64,000 nt of DNA from UBA7803 sp041395905 (GCA_041395905.1 JAWKZP010000018.1:1-64000), one strand, 5' to 3'. Counted from the stretch's first letter, positions 40,719-50,329 are shown. The notes: a model not told the origin generated them from the letters alone. Translations and numbers: made by a program.

Positions 40719-42957
40719 CTTTTTCCCACTGTTCTCGAAGCTCGCGCCAACGGGCGACGCCGGGTGTCACCGTAAGAGCCAGCTCGAGATAATGGCGCGC
40801 ATCCTCGGTCATTCCAACCGCGTACGCATCCTCCGCAACGCCGGCCAGCCGCTCGGCGCATTGCTGCAGCAGCACGCGCGCCTCGGCGTTTTCCGGGTCG
40901 ATGCGCTCTACCTCGCGCAGAATCGACACCGCGTTGCCGGTGGGCGGCTCGGTAACGAAACCCTGACTCAAGAGCTCCCGGGCCCGGGCCAGATTGGCCG
41001 CCACCGCGCTGCGCCGGTTCGCCTCGGCGTCCAGGCGGGTCTTGATCTGATTGACGGCGTCCGGGGCCAGACCCACGGCACTCGCGCGGTCGAGCAGCGC
41101 CCGCACGCCGTCCAGGTCGCCCGCAGTAAGTCGCTGGGTGGCTTCACTCAGGAGCTGGGAAACCACCTCGTTCAGCCCCTGGGTCGCGATCACGTTGTCC
41201 GGATCGGTGGCCAGCACCCGGTGATAGAGCTCGGCGGCGTTTTCCCCGGGCGGATTGATGAGCGCGCCGGCCTCCCGGTACCTGCTCGCCTGCTGCAGCA
41301 GATCGCTGATGGCGGTACGCAGGGTGTTGGCCTGCTGAATCTTCTCGCGCACCAGCGCCAGCTGCGGCAGCGCGTTGTTGGCGGCCGTGGCGCGGTCGAG
41401 AAAGCTGATGGCGCCGTCCACGTTGCCCTCGTCGGCCGCGTTGGCGGCGAGGGTGGCATAGTGCTGTGCGAGCGTATCGAGCTCCGCACGGGCGGTGGCG
41501 TTTCCCGGCGCGAGTCGCAGCACCTCCTGATAGGCCTGGATGGCGGCCGTCGCTGACGGGATGTCCGACAGGCCGTGACTGCGCAGCAGCGCCTGGGTGC
41601 TCGCCAGCAGGTTCTGCGCGTGGCGCCGGTCCGTGAGCTGCTCGGCGAGCGCCGTGAGTGACGGGTCGTCGGGAAACGACTGCGAAGACTCCGCCAGCTT
41701 GGTCTCGGCCTGGGCGAGATCGCCCGAGGCAAGCGCACGCTCGATGTCGGATCGCCATTGCGCCGCCAGCCCATTGAGCGCGTCGAGCGCCCCCGGATGG
41801 TCCGGCTGCAGGGTCAAGACCCGCCGGTACGCGGAAACGATGGCCGCCAGGCTCTGGTTGGGATCCTGACGCAGCGAGCGGGCGTTGTTCCAGGCCTCCT
41901 GCACCGTCGGGTCGTCGACGATGCCAGCCACGGCCAGCAGGCGCATCACCCATTGCGGCTCCTTCACCGCCACCAGCGAGGCCCCGCCGATCAATGCCAC
42001 CAGCAGGCTCACCAGCACCACCTGGCGCAGCACCTGACGGCGACGCAGGCGCTGCGAGCGGTCCACGCGCGCAGGGTCGCGCACCGTGGTGAGCAGCGAC
42101 GAGCCCACGGCCCGGATTTCCTCGGTGGACACCGCCTCCTGGCGGATGGTCGCGTTCGGCAGCGGCGTATCCGTGCGCACCGCTTCCAGCGCCTCGGTGA
42201 GTTCGCCACCGGACTGGTAGCGATGATCGGGTTTTTTGGCCAGGCAGCGGTCGATTACCGGCTGAAACGGGGCCAGGTAGTTGGGTAGACGCGGCACCGG
42301 TTCCTGCAGGTGCTTGATGCCGATGCTCACAGCCGAATCGGCCTTGTACGGCACGTCTCCGGTCAGCATCCGGTAGAACACCACGCCCAGCGAGTAGAGG
42401 TCCGAACGGGCGTCGAGCTTGCGCCCGGCGGCCTGCTCCGGGCTCATGTATTGCGGCGTGCCCACCACGGTTCCCGCACGCGTGATGGACGGGTTCTCGT
42501 CGGCCACCCGGGCAATGCCGAAGTCGCTCAACACCGCGCTGCCGTCCTCGCGAAACAGGATGTTTTCGGGCTTGATGTCGCGGTGAATGAAGCCCTGGGA
42601 ATGGGCGTAGTCCAGCGCCCGGCCGATGTCGCGCACGACCCGGATCAGGTCCTGCACGTGGATGCCACGCTCCATGCGGCGGATCAGGTCACCGCCCTTG
42701 ATGTACTCGAGCACCAGATAGAGCAGATCGTTGTGCGCACCGACGTCGTAAACCTGCACGATGTTGGGGTGGCTGAGCTGGGCGTTGATGCGCGATTCCT
42801 GAAGGAAGCGCCGCCGGAACTGCGGATCCCGGGCAAAATCCGGAGACACCACCTTGAGCACCACCTGGCGGCCGAATTTCTTCTGCACCGCGAGGTACAC
42901 GCGGGCCATGCCGCCGCGACCGATCTCACGCTGGATCTCGAAGCCGGGCAGCTCCAT
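40702..42957 (-). CDS. Membrane Ser/Thr protein kinase (PknB type) with long TPR-like C-terminal region
   Basis: 751 residues. Kinase domain: IGRGGMARVYLA glycine loop, Lys35, HRDIKPEN with Asp127, DFG at 145-147, GTPQYMSPEQAAG. A membrane helix follows at about 316-338 (VVLVSLLVALIGGASLVAV). The remaining 400 residues are helical repeats with Ala-rich TPR-like periodicity, predicted outside the inner membrane, and could sense envelope state or bind a partner. It is embedded between the MORN gene (1-bp overlap) and the FHA gene (17-bp overlap). Confidence 0.92.
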   Translation of the reverse strand: MELPGFEIQREIGRGGMARVYLAVQKKFGRQVVLKVVSPDFARDPQFRRRFLQESRINAQLSHPNIVQVYDVGAHNDLLYLVLEYIKGGDLIRRMERGIHVQDLIRVVRDIGRALDYAHSQGFIHRDIKPENILFREDGSAVLSDFGIARVADENPSITRAGTVVGTPQYMSPEQAAGRKLDARSDLYSLGVVFYRMLTGDVPYKADSAVSIGIKHLQEPVPRLPNYLAPFQPVIDRCLAKKPDHRYQSGGELTEALEAVRTDTPLPNATIRQEAVSTEEIRAVGSSLLTTVRDPARVDRSQRLRRRQVLRQVVLVSLLVALIGGASLVAVKEPQWVMRLLAVAGIVDDPTVQEAWNNARSLRQDPNQSLAAIVSAYRRVLTLQPDHPGALDALNGLAAQWRSDIERALASGDLAQAETKLAESSQSFPDDPSLTALAEQLTDRRHAQNLLASTQALLRSHGLSDIPSATAAIQAYQEVLRLAPGNATARAELDTLAQHYATLAANAADEGNVDGAISFLDRATAANNALPQLALVREKIQQANTLRTAISDLLQQASRYREAGALINPPGENAAELYHRVLATDPDNVIATQGLNEVVSQLLSEATQRLTAGDLDGVRALLDRASAVGLAPDAVNQIKTRLDAEANRRSAVAANLARARELLSQGFVTEPPTGNAVSILREVERIDPENAEARVLLQQCAERLAGVAEDAYAVGMTEDARHYLELALTVTPGVARWRELREQWEKDDPTL

Positions 42958-43970
42958 CAGCTGTCCCCGAGCTTGAGCAGAGTGATGTCACCCTCCACCA
43001 GGTTACCGAGTACGAACCGCCCGGCCAGCACGATGCGCTCGCCATCGAGGCTCGCAGCCAGACCGCGGCCGTGGGCCAGGCCGTTGATGCACTGGTCGCT
43101 GTCGAACATCCAGGGCCGGTCGTCGATGGTGAGCAGACAGCGCGGCACGGCCTGCAGCGGCCGGGTCATCACCAGCGTGCCGTCCTCCCAGTGCTGCAGA
43201 TGCATGGAACCATCGGGCTGCTGCTTGACGCCGTAACCGTTCATGCGGTTGTCCGCAAACTGGCCCCGGAACAGGGTGCCGTCACGCCAGTAGAACAGCC
43301 CCAGACCGGCGCGCTTGTCGTCGGCAAACTGGCCCACGTAGCGATTGCCGTTGGGCCACTGAAACACGCCCACGCCCGACTTGACGCCGTCCACGAACAG
43401 ACCCTGATAGCTGCGTCCGTCCGGCCACTCGAACACGCCCTCACCCTGCAGCTTGCCGTCGACGAACGCGCCGCGATAGCGCTCGCCGGAGGCCCAGGTG
43501 AACTCGCCCTGGCCGGTGCGCTGGCCGGCAACGAACAGGCCCACGTAGCGGTCGCCGTTGGCCCATACGAACTCGCCGAGACCATGCATGCGATCGTCGC
43601 GGAACTCGCCCTGGTAGACGTCCCCGTTCGGCCAGCGCAGCACGCCCTTGCCCTCGCGGCGGTCGCCGGCGAAGTCACCATCGTAGGTACGCCCGTCCGG
43701 CCAGTAGTACACGCCCTTGCCGTCCATGCGATTGTTCAGGAACTGACCTTCGTAACGGTGCCCGTCGGCCCAGGTGTAGACGCCCTCGCCGGTGCGGCTG
43801 CCGTCCCGGATTTCGCCCTCGTATACGTCGCCGTTGGGCAGCTCGATGCGGCGCGGATCCGCGCCGGCGGATCCGCTGGCAACCAGCCCCAGCAGCACGA
43901 ACAGGCCCAGGGCCAGCAGGGTGCGCAGGGCCGCGCCCCGGCCGGCCGGGATCCCCGGATCAGCCGCCAT
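42957..43970 (-). CDS. MORN-repeat protein with signal peptide
   Basis: 337 residues from ATG 43970; ATG codons further upstream (44009, 43994) are possible. A signal-like hydrophobic stretch (TLLALGLFVLLGLVASGSAGA) is followed by nine or ten 23-residue MORN repeats of the form YEGQF...G.G.Y.W.DG, residues about 50-265. The C-terminal 70 residues are not MORN. Bacterial MORN proteins are mostly uncharacterised scaffolds or lipid-binding proteins. First gene of the operon with the kinase and FHA genes; divergent from a TauE permease 53 bp away. Confidence 0.9.
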   Translation of the reverse strand: MAADPGIPAGRGAALRTLLALGLFVLLGLVASGSAGADPRRIELPNGDVYEGEIRDGSRTGEGVYTWADGHRYEGQFLNNRMDGKGVYYWPDGRTYDGDFAGDRREGKGVLRWPNGDVYQGEFRDDRMHGLGEFVWANGDRYVGLFVAGQRTGQGEFTWASGERYRGAFVDGKLQGEGVFEWPDGRSYQGLFVDGVKSGVGVFQWPNGNRYVGQFADDKRAGLGLFYWRDGTLFRGQFADNRMNGYGVKQQPDGSMHLQHWEDGTLVMTRPLQAVPRCLLTIDDRPWMFDSDQCINGLAHGRGLAASLDGERIVLAGRFVLGNLVEGDITLLKLGDS

Positions 43971-44023
43971 TTGCCGTGCTCGCCGCAACTTCATTAGACT
44001 CCAGAGCAACCTCGCTCAGATTA

Positions 44024-44836
44024 ATGGAATTGGACCAGTTTTTCTTCCTGGGTTCCTGTGTCGCCATCGGCGTGGTCAGCGGTTTTCTGGGCGGCCTGCT
44101 GGGCATCGGCGGCGGCGTGGTGATCGTTCCCGCGCTGGTGATCCTGCTGGATGCGCTGCAGTTTCTCGACCGCGAACACGTCACCGCCGTGGCCGTGGCG
44201 ACGTCGCTGTCCTGCGTGCTGTTCACGTCCATCTCCGCCGCCACGACCCAGATTCGCGCGCGCATGGTGGAATGGCGCATCGTGCGGCGCTGGGCGCCGT
44301 TTCTGGTGCTCGGCAGCTATCTGTCCGGCTGGGTGGCTACCGCCCTGCCCGTGCCCGTGTTCCGGGGCTTCATCGGCGCTTTTCTGCTGTTCGTCGCCTT
44401 CGTCATGCTCACCAGCTGGAAACCGGGTCCGCACCGCAGTGCGCCGGGCATCCTGCCGAGCAGCCTGCTCGGCACCGCCGGCGGGCTGGTCTCCGGCATC
44501 GCCGGGATCGGTGGCGGCAACGTGGTGGTGCCCACCCTCATCTACTTCAACACGCCGGTGCATCGGGCCACGGCGACGTCGAGCACGCTCGGCGTGCCCA
44601 TCGCGCTCGCGGGGTCGCTGGGCTACGTCACGGTGGGCTTGGGTCTGGATCTCGGCCCGGGCATGCTGGGCTACGTCTACCTGCCGGCGTTTCTCGCCAT
44701 CGTCGCCAGCGCCGTGGTCACCGCGCCGCTGGGAGTCAAGGTCGCCCATCGCGTGCAGGCGCAGCCATTGCGCCGTGCCTTCGGCGTGCTGCTGATCCTG
44801 GTATCCACCCGCATGCTCTACACCGCCTTCGGCTGA
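44024..44836 (+). CDS. TauE/SafE (DUF81) family sulfite or sulfonate exporter-like permease
   Basis: 270 residues from ATG 44024. Eight or so hydrophobic segments in two repeats, each beginning with the family motif: GFLGGLLGIGGGVVIVPALV in the first half and GLVSGIAGIGGGNVVVPTLI in the second. Some members export sulfite, sulfoacetate or other anions, but most are unassigned. No sulfur-metabolism gene is nearby. Confidence 0.9.
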   Translation: MELDQFFFLGSCVAIGVVSGFLGGLLGIGGGVVIVPALVILLDALQFLDREHVTAVAVATSLSCVLFTSISAATTQIRARMVEWRIVRRWAPFLVLGSYLSGWVATALPVPVFRGFIGAFLLFVAFVMLTSWKPGPHRSAPGILPSSLLGTAGGLVSGIAGIGGGNVVVPTLIYFNTPVHRATATSSTLGVPIALAGSLGYVTVGLGLDLGPGMLGYVYLPAFLAIVASAVVTAPLGVKVAHRVQAQPLRRAFGVLLILVSTRMLYTAFG

Positions 44837-44852
44837 CCCGCAGGCATGCCGC

Positions 44853-46253
44853 TCAGAGATAGCGCAGCTGGATCGCGTCCGAGTTCTTCTCGGCGAGCAC
44901 GTCGGAAATCACGATCAGCTTGTCACCCACGTTCATGCCTTCGCGCTCGCGCAGAATCGACAACGCCCGCTGCAGCGTCTTCTCCGGTTCGCTGCTGAAC
45001 TCTATGCGGTGGCTGAACACCGCGCGATTGATGGCCAGGCGGCGGCGCGTCTGGCTGTGGTTGGTGAAGGCGTACACGGGGACCCGCTGCGGCCGGGCAT
45101 TGGTGACCAGATCGGCAATGATGCCGCGCCGCGTGATCACCACGATGCCTTTCGCTTCGATGTCCTCGGCCAGCGCTACCGCGTTTACCGCGATGTGCTG
45201 CTTGTCGTTGTCGGCCACCAGTTCCTTCTCGTAGCCGAGCCCGGGCCAGCGTTCCGAGCGCAGGGCGATCTCGTGCAGCTGCGCCACGCAGCGCACCGGG
45301 TGCGCGCCCACGCTGGTCTCGCCGGAGAGCATCACGGCATCCACGCCTTCGTAGATGGCGTTGGCAACGTCGGTGACCTCGGCACGGGTGGGGATGGGAT
45401 TTTCGATCATCGACTCGAGCAGGTGCGTGGCGACGATGGAGCGTTTTCCATACAGCGCCGAGGCATGCACGATACGCCGCTGCACGTTGGGCAGATCGGC
45501 GATGTCCGTCTCTATGCCGAGATCGCCGCGCGCCACCATCACGCCATCGGCGGCCTGCACGATCTCGTGCACGTTGGTGACGCCTTCCTGGTCTTCGATC
45601 TTGGCGATGACCTTGACGTTGTTGACCTTGCTGCCGAGCAGCTCGCGCAGCTCGTGAATGTCCTCGGCCGTGCGCACGAAGGACAGAGCGATGAAATCGA
45701 CGTCGTGCTCCAGGCCGAACTGAATGTCGAAGCGGTCCTTGGCCGTGATGGCCGGCAGGTTCACGCGGATCCCGGGCAGGTTCACGTGCTTCTTGCTGCC
45801 CAGCGTGCCACCGTCGATCACCCGGCACACCAGCTGGTGACCGTTTTTCTCAAGCACCTCGAAGTTGATCAGGCCGTTGTCGACGGTCAAGCGGTTGCCC
45901 ACCTCGAGCACCTCCACCAGCTCTTCGTAGTCGATGCGGATGGAGCGCGTTTCAACGTCGCCGGCGCGCACGCTCACGGTGACCACGTCCCCGTTCTTCA
46001 GGTTCATGGGCTCGTTGACTTCGCCGGTACGGATCTCCGGGCCCTGGGTATCGAGCATGACCGGCACCGGATAGCGCACCTTGCGGTTCAGAGTCTTGAT
46101 CCAGTTGATGATGCGCGCGGCGCCCTCGTGATCGGCGTGTGACATGTTCAGGCGCACCACGTTCATGCCCGCGTGGTACAGCGCCTCCAGCTTTTCATAG
46201 CTGTTGGTGGCCGGGCCGATGGTGCAGATGATCTTGGTGCGGCGGATGCTCAT
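44853..46253 (-). CDS. pyk: Pyruvate kinase
   Basis: 466 residues, a normal length for the shorter bacterial enzymes. Final glycolytic step, phosphoenolpyruvate plus ADP to pyruvate plus ATP. RRTKIICTIGPATNSYEKL, NMSHADHEGAA, MLDTQGPEIRTGEV, KIEDQEGVTNVHEIV, MVARGDLGIETDI, THLLESMIENPIPTRAEVTD and MLSGETSVGAHPV are all present. The Lys of the IAKIEDQ motif is the catalytic base. Convergent with the TauE gene 16 bp away. Confidence 0.97.
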   Translation of the reverse strand: MSIRRTKIICTIGPATNSYEKLEALYHAGMNVVRLNMSHADHEGAARIINWIKTLNRKVRYPVPVMLDTQGPEIRTGEVNEPMNLKNGDVVTVSVRAGDVETRSIRIDYEELVEVLEVGNRLTVDNGLINFEVLEKNGHQLVCRVIDGGTLGSKKHVNLPGIRVNLPAITAKDRFDIQFGLEHDVDFIALSFVRTAEDIHELRELLGSKVNNVKVIAKIEDQEGVTNVHEIVQAADGVMVARGDLGIETDIADLPNVQRRIVHASALYGKRSIVATHLLESMIENPIPTRAEVTDVANAIYEGVDAVMLSGETSVGAHPVRCVAQLHEIALRSERWPGLGYEKELVADNDKQHIAVNAVALAEDIEAKGIVVITRRGIIADLVTNARPQRVPVYAFTNHSQTRRRLAINRAVFSHRIEFSSEPEKTLQRALSILREREGMNVGDKLIVISDVLAEKNSDAIQLRYL

Positions 46254-46283
46254 CCCGAAATTCCGTTGTTCGTGGCGCGCAGT

Positions 46284-48674
46284 CTAGGGAACCTCCGGGC
46301 GATCTGCACGCCAGAAATCGGCCAGGACGCTCCCGACCTCGCCGCTCGGCACCCGCTGCGGATGCCAGTGAGCGGGGTAGAACTGCCGGAACTCCGGGCG
46401 CAGGAAGCGTTCGTCCACCAGGCACAGCACGCCCCTGTCCCGCGGGCCCCGCAGCAGCCGCCCGGCCATCTGCAGCACCTTCACCATCGCCGGTTGCCGA
46501 TAGGCCACCAGTGCCCCGTCCAGGCCAGCCGCGTCGAAGTAATCACGCACGGCTTCGCGTTCGAGGCCGGGGGGCGGCAGACCGACGCCGACACAGACCA
46601 CGCCGGCGAGCGTGACGCCGGAAAAATCCACCGACTCGCCGAACACGCCTCCCAGCACCACCAGGGCCAGCTGAGGGCTGCGCGCCTGGCGCAGAGCCTC
46701 GATGAAAGCCATGCGCGCGGCATCGTCCAGCCCCGGACGCTGCACGTGCAGCGCCCGATCCGGGAAGCGCGCGGAGCAGGCCGCGGCGAACTGCTGCAGG
46801 TACTCGAACGACGGGAACGCCACCAGGTAGTGACCGGGGGCGGCGCTGAAGACCCGGTCAACCAGCGACACCAATGCCTCGAGGCTGCGAGCACGTGCGC
46901 GCAGGTATGTGGGAACATCAGGAACCACGAGCACGGCCAGCTGATCCGCCGCGAACGGATTGCCGGCGCGTTCCGCCGGCGCGGACTCGAACCCATGCAG
47001 GCGCTGGTACAGCGCGAGCGGCGAAAGCGTGCCCGAGAAGCGCAGATTGGCGCCGTAGGCGTCGAGGCGCTCGCGAATCCACCCGGCAGGATCAAGACAG
47101 ATCAGCCGCAGCCGGACCTCCCGACCCGGCGCCTCGCAGCTGTAGACGAAACGGCCTTCGCGCAACCACTCCCCCGCGCGCAGCCAGCGGCTGGCATTGA
47201 ACAGCAGCTCTGCACAAGCCGGGTGGCCTTCGAGCGGCAGATCGGCTGCGGCGAAGGCGTCGACCCAGCGCTGCAGCGCGCGCAGCAGCGCATCGGGCGC
47301 ATCGATCAGGCGGGCCGCGGCATCGACACCCTTGCCGAGGTGTCCGAGCTGACGGTTCAGACCACGCAGGCAGCGGCCGAGCGGTTCCGGCGGCGCCTCG
47401 GCCAGTGCCGCGCGCACCGCGGAGCGCTCGAGCTCGAGCGACAGCATGTCGCGCACCCGTGCGGTGAGCTGGTGGCTCTCGTCGATCAGCACGGCGGCGC
47501 GCGGATCGCGGGCAAACCGCTGCAGCCGCACGACGGGGTCGAACAGGTAGTTGTAGTCGCCGATCACGACGTCCGCCCAGCGCGCCGCATCCAGTGACAG
47601 CTCGAACGGACAGACGTGGTGCGCGCGCGCCACCTCCTCCACCACCTCGGGCACCATCCGCTGCCGCGACAGCAGCGCCGGCAGGGCGCTGGCAATGCGA
47701 TCGTAGTAGCCGCGCGCATAGGCGCAGGCTTCCGGCTCGCAGGCAGCGCCCGGGGTCAGGCACACCTTGTCCCGGGCCACCAGACGCACCACGCGCAGGC
47801 TCCGGGCTTCCGGATCCATGCGCTGCAGGGCATCTTCCGCCGCGATGGCTCCGGTACCGCGACTGGTGAGAAACAGCACCCGGCTCAGGGCGCTGTGCTG
47901 CAGAGCGCGAACCGCCGGGTACAGCACCGCGGCAGTTTTGCCGCTGCCGGTGGGCGCCTCCAGCAGCAGCGACTCGCGGTCGCGGAAGGCCCGAAATGCG
48001 CGCCGGGCCATGGCCCGCTGATGCGGTCGGAAGTGCTCGTACGGAAACGCAAGGCCATCGAGCCAGACGTCCCGGGCCGCACGGTGAGCACGCTGTCGTT
48101 CGAGCCAGGCATCGTAGCGGCGCAACGTATCGTCCAGAAATGCCAGCAGCTCACCGGCGCTGCACAGCGATTCGAAGCTGCGCACCTCGTCAGTATCGGG
48201 ATGGCAGTAGACGAGGCGCAGGCACAGCAGATCCTCAGGCGCGGTTACCGGCTCCCGTGCGGAACCCGGGCCGGCTGCCGCATTCAACAGCTCGCGCACC
48301 AGCAGGCCACCGTACAGGCGCAGCTGTGCCCAGTGCACGGCCTCGCTGTGCCTGTGCAGGCGCTCAGGGTCCGCGCGCGACGTTTTGAACTCCTCGAGCA
48401 GGGGCGGCGTCGCACTCAGATCGCAACCGTCGATGCGCCCGCCCAGGGTGACCGGCACCGCGCCGAGGACCGTCTGCAGGCTCACCGCGCGCTCGCACTG
48501 ATAGGTCCCGCCGCGCCGCTGCTGATGCCGGCGCTGTGTCCTGATGCCTTCCTCTGCCCTGGTGCGGCTGTCCAGGCGTGCATGCAGGTCGCCGCGGCGG
48601 TGCACGAATTCCGCGAGATCACGAACGGCCAGACGCTCACTCGCCGCGGATGCCGCGTCGGACACGGGCGTCAC
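46284..48674 (-). CDS. DinG/XPD-like ATP-dependent DNA helicase with Fe-S motif
   Basis: 796 residues from GTG 48674, overlapping the FAN1-like stop by 4 bp (GTGA); the open frame beyond is antisense-like and rejected. Walker A LLEAPTGSGKTAAVLYPAV near residue 240, DESH box in VLIDESHQLTARV, four Cys of the XPD-type Fe-S cluster (CLTPGAACEPEACAY and a later VCPFE), and helicase C motifs GVFGESVDF and QMAGRLLRG. The N-terminal 200 residues (LQTVLGAVPVTLGGRIDGCD, LEEFKTSRADPERLHR) form a PD-(D/E)XK nuclease-like module. It unwinds 5'-3' in repair of branched or crosslinked DNA. Confidence 0.93.
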   Translation of the reverse strand: MTPVSDAASAASERLAVRDLAEFVHRRGDLHARLDSRTRAEEGIRTQRRHQQRRGGTYQCERAVSLQTVLGAVPVTLGGRIDGCDLSATPPLLEEFKTSRADPERLHRHSEAVHWAQLRLYGGLLVRELLNAAAGPGSAREPVTAPEDLLCLRLVYCHPDTDEVRSFESLCSAGELLAFLDDTLRRYDAWLERQRAHRAARDVWLDGLAFPYEHFRPHQRAMARRAFRAFRDRESLLLEAPTGSGKTAAVLYPAVRALQHSALSRVLFLTSRGTGAIAAEDALQRMDPEARSLRVVRLVARDKVCLTPGAACEPEACAYARGYYDRIASALPALLSRQRMVPEVVEEVARAHHVCPFELSLDAARWADVVIGDYNYLFDPVVRLQRFARDPRAAVLIDESHQLTARVRDMLSLELERSAVRAALAEAPPEPLGRCLRGLNRQLGHLGKGVDAAARLIDAPDALLRALQRWVDAFAAADLPLEGHPACAELLFNASRWLRAGEWLREGRFVYSCEAPGREVRLRLICLDPAGWIRERLDAYGANLRFSGTLSPLALYQRLHGFESAPAERAGNPFAADQLAVLVVPDVPTYLRARARSLEALVSLVDRVFSAAPGHYLVAFPSFEYLQQFAAACSARFPDRALHVQRPGLDDAARMAFIEALRQARSPQLALVVLGGVFGESVDFSGVTLAGVVCVGVGLPPPGLEREAVRDYFDAAGLDGALVAYRQPAMVKVLQMAGRLLRGPRDRGVLCLVDERFLRPEFRQFYPAHWHPQRVPSGEVGSVLADFWRADRPEVP

Positions 48675-50269
48675 GGCCGGAACTTGAGCAGCCGCGCCGG
48701 CCAGCCGAGCTCCGGCAGCAATGCCAGCCAGACACGCTGCGCGCCCTGCAGCTGATCGGTGGGAGCCTTCACCTCCACCAGCTCGACGCGCCCCGGCCCG
48801 TTCAGCACCAGCAGATCGGGAAAGCCGTTGCGCAGCCTCGGCAGATCGTGGATCACGGTTCTGCCCAGGGTCAGCAGCCGTTCCTCGGGAACCTGCGCCA
48901 GCAGCAGCTCCACGAACTCCGGCTGCCACAGCGACCAGGACACCAGCTGACTGGCAAGACCGGACTTCTGCTCCAGCGTCCGGCGCAGCTGCCCGGCCAC
49001 CGCGCCGGGGCGCGCCAATGCCGCGACCTGAGCGGCCAGCGGCGCGCGCCTGGCGGCCGCGAAGTCGGGCCAGAACAGATCCCGCGGTGCGCTCTGAAAA
49101 CGGTGTGTGAAGGCGCCACGGACCGGCGCGAAGATCTGCTCCCAGAACAGCAGCCCGGCGAGCCCGAGGGGAAAGCGATTCTCGCTGTGCCAGCCACGCC
49201 CGCCGTCGGTCACCAGGCAGCTCAGGGCATGCTGCTCGATGCTCTGCGGTCTGGCGCCCGCGAGCGCGCGCACCTCGGTGGGCACCTCGAACCGCCGGCG
49301 ACCGCGCGACCGCGCGGCCAGATCTTCTTCCTCGGCGCATCGCGGCGCGCGCGCCATGGCCTCGGCCAGTGCAGCCGCACCCCGGGCATCCTGCAGGCGC
49401 GTGAGCAGCCGCAGCCGCCGCTGGCGCGCCGGGTGCATGTCACTCAGGGCGTACGCAGTGAGCGCCTCGTCGAACTCGCCCCGGCGCTGATGCCAGTAGC
49501 CGAGACGATTCAGCGTGCGGTTGCGCTGACGCTGGCCGATACGCGTGGACGCCGGCTGCCAGAGACGGCGCAGCAGCGCATCCGCCAGCTGCGGGTGGGC
49601 ATCGAGCCGATGGCTCAGCGCAGCCATGCCGAGCAGGCTCAGGTACTCGTCGAGCTCGGCGCGCGCAGCGAACGGGCGGGTTCGCGCGCCGAGCTCGTAG
49701 CGTTCGAACGCTACGATGCCGAGATCCTCCACCACGAAGCTGCTGAGATCGTGACGGGCATCGCCGAAGTACAGAATGCGACAGACCTGAAAGGCGCCGA
49801 AGGCCGACACGGTCACCCAGCCGAAACGGCGGGCGATACGCGCACGGATGAGCGCGTCCGGGTAACGGCCCACGCAGGCCAGAATCCAGGCAGGTTTGCC
49901 GGGCGCGTGCACCGCCGGGAAGCGCTCCGCGAGCTCCGCTCTGGTCAGCAGCTGCGCCAGTGCGTCGGCCGGGATCGGTCCGTTGCGCTGCACCAGGCCC
50001 CGGCTCTCGAGCTCGCACAGCGCAGCTTCGGTGTCCGCTACCTCGGCGTAATTCAGCGAGTCGACGCGCAACCAGGGCCCCTTGCGGCTGAGCAGCCGCG
50101 CAAACAGCCGCTGGGCGTCGCTGCCGGCCCCGAGAAAACCGTCTATGAAGTCGAGCTCGCCCACGTTCAGCAGATCGCGGTCACGCGCACGAACCGCGCC
50201 CAGCACGTGGCGCAGGTTGGCTGCATAGTAATCGGGGGGCGGTGCTTCCCGGGCGTCGAGCTTGGGCAC
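48671..50269 (-). CDS. VRR-NUC (FAN1-type) structure-specific nuclease
   Basis: 532 residues. The C-terminal VRR-NUC active site is complete: NGFPDLLVL with Asp485, then ELVEVKAPTDQLQGAQ with Glu499, Lys501 and Gln508. The N-terminal part (YYAANLRHVLGAV, LLSRKGPWLRVDSL, helical middle) corresponds to the FAN1 SAP-like and TPR regions. Bacterial FAN1 cuts 5' flaps and crosslink-associated structures. It precedes the helicase with a 4-bp overlap, and a perfect LexA box covers its promoter, so it is very probably SOS-induced. Confidence 0.93.
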   Translation of the reverse strand: MPKLDAREAPPPDYYAANLRHVLGAVRARDRDLLNVGELDFIDGFLGAGSDAQRLFARLLSRKGPWLRVDSLNYAEVADTEAALCELESRGLVQRNGPIPADALAQLLTRAELAERFPAVHAPGKPAWILACVGRYPDALIRARIARRFGWVTVSAFGAFQVCRILYFGDARHDLSSFVVEDLGIVAFERYELGARTRPFAARAELDEYLSLLGMAALSHRLDAHPQLADALLRRLWQPASTRIGQRQRNRTLNRLGYWHQRRGEFDEALTAYALSDMHPARQRRLRLLTRLQDARGAAALAEAMARAPRCAEEEDLAARSRGRRRFEVPTEVRALAGARPQSIEQHALSCLVTDGGRGWHSENRFPLGLAGLLFWEQIFAPVRGAFTHRFQSAPRDLFWPDFAAARRAPLAAQVAALARPGAVAGQLRRTLEQKSGLASQLVSWSLWQPEFVELLLAQVPEERLLTLGRTVIHDLPRLRNGFPDLLVLNGPGRVELVEVKAPTDQLQGAQRVWLALLPELGWPARLLKFRP

Positions 50270-50300
50270 GTCCTGCTTGCACGCTGAGGTCCGGTACCGG

Positions 50301-50306
50301 ATTATA
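50301..50306 (-). promoter_or_regulatory. -10 element (TATAAT) of the nuclease/helicase operon
   Basis: TATAAT on the minus strand, about 35 bases before the FAN1-type start. A -35 at normal spacing (50324-50329) falls inside the LexA box, so bound LexA would block polymerase. Confidence 0.6.
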
Positions 50307-50313
50307 CGGGGGT

Positions 50314-50329
50314 CTGTATATATGTACAG
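50314..50329. promoter_or_regulatory. LexA (SOS) box
   Basis: CTGT, ATATATGT, ACAG: a perfect match to the CTGT-N8-ACAG consensus, with the alternating AT centre of strong boxes. It lies between the divergent FAN1/helicase operon and a small hypothetical gene and may control both. Confidence 0.9.

Noticed and set aside
48675..49340. Upstream extension of the helicase open frame (the frame is open from 49340 as a 1018-residue protein)
   Set aside because: This part overlaps the conserved VRR-NUC gene on the same strand in another frame; the peptide is Arg/Ala-rich without motifs. GTG 48674 with the GTGA overlap is the sensible start.
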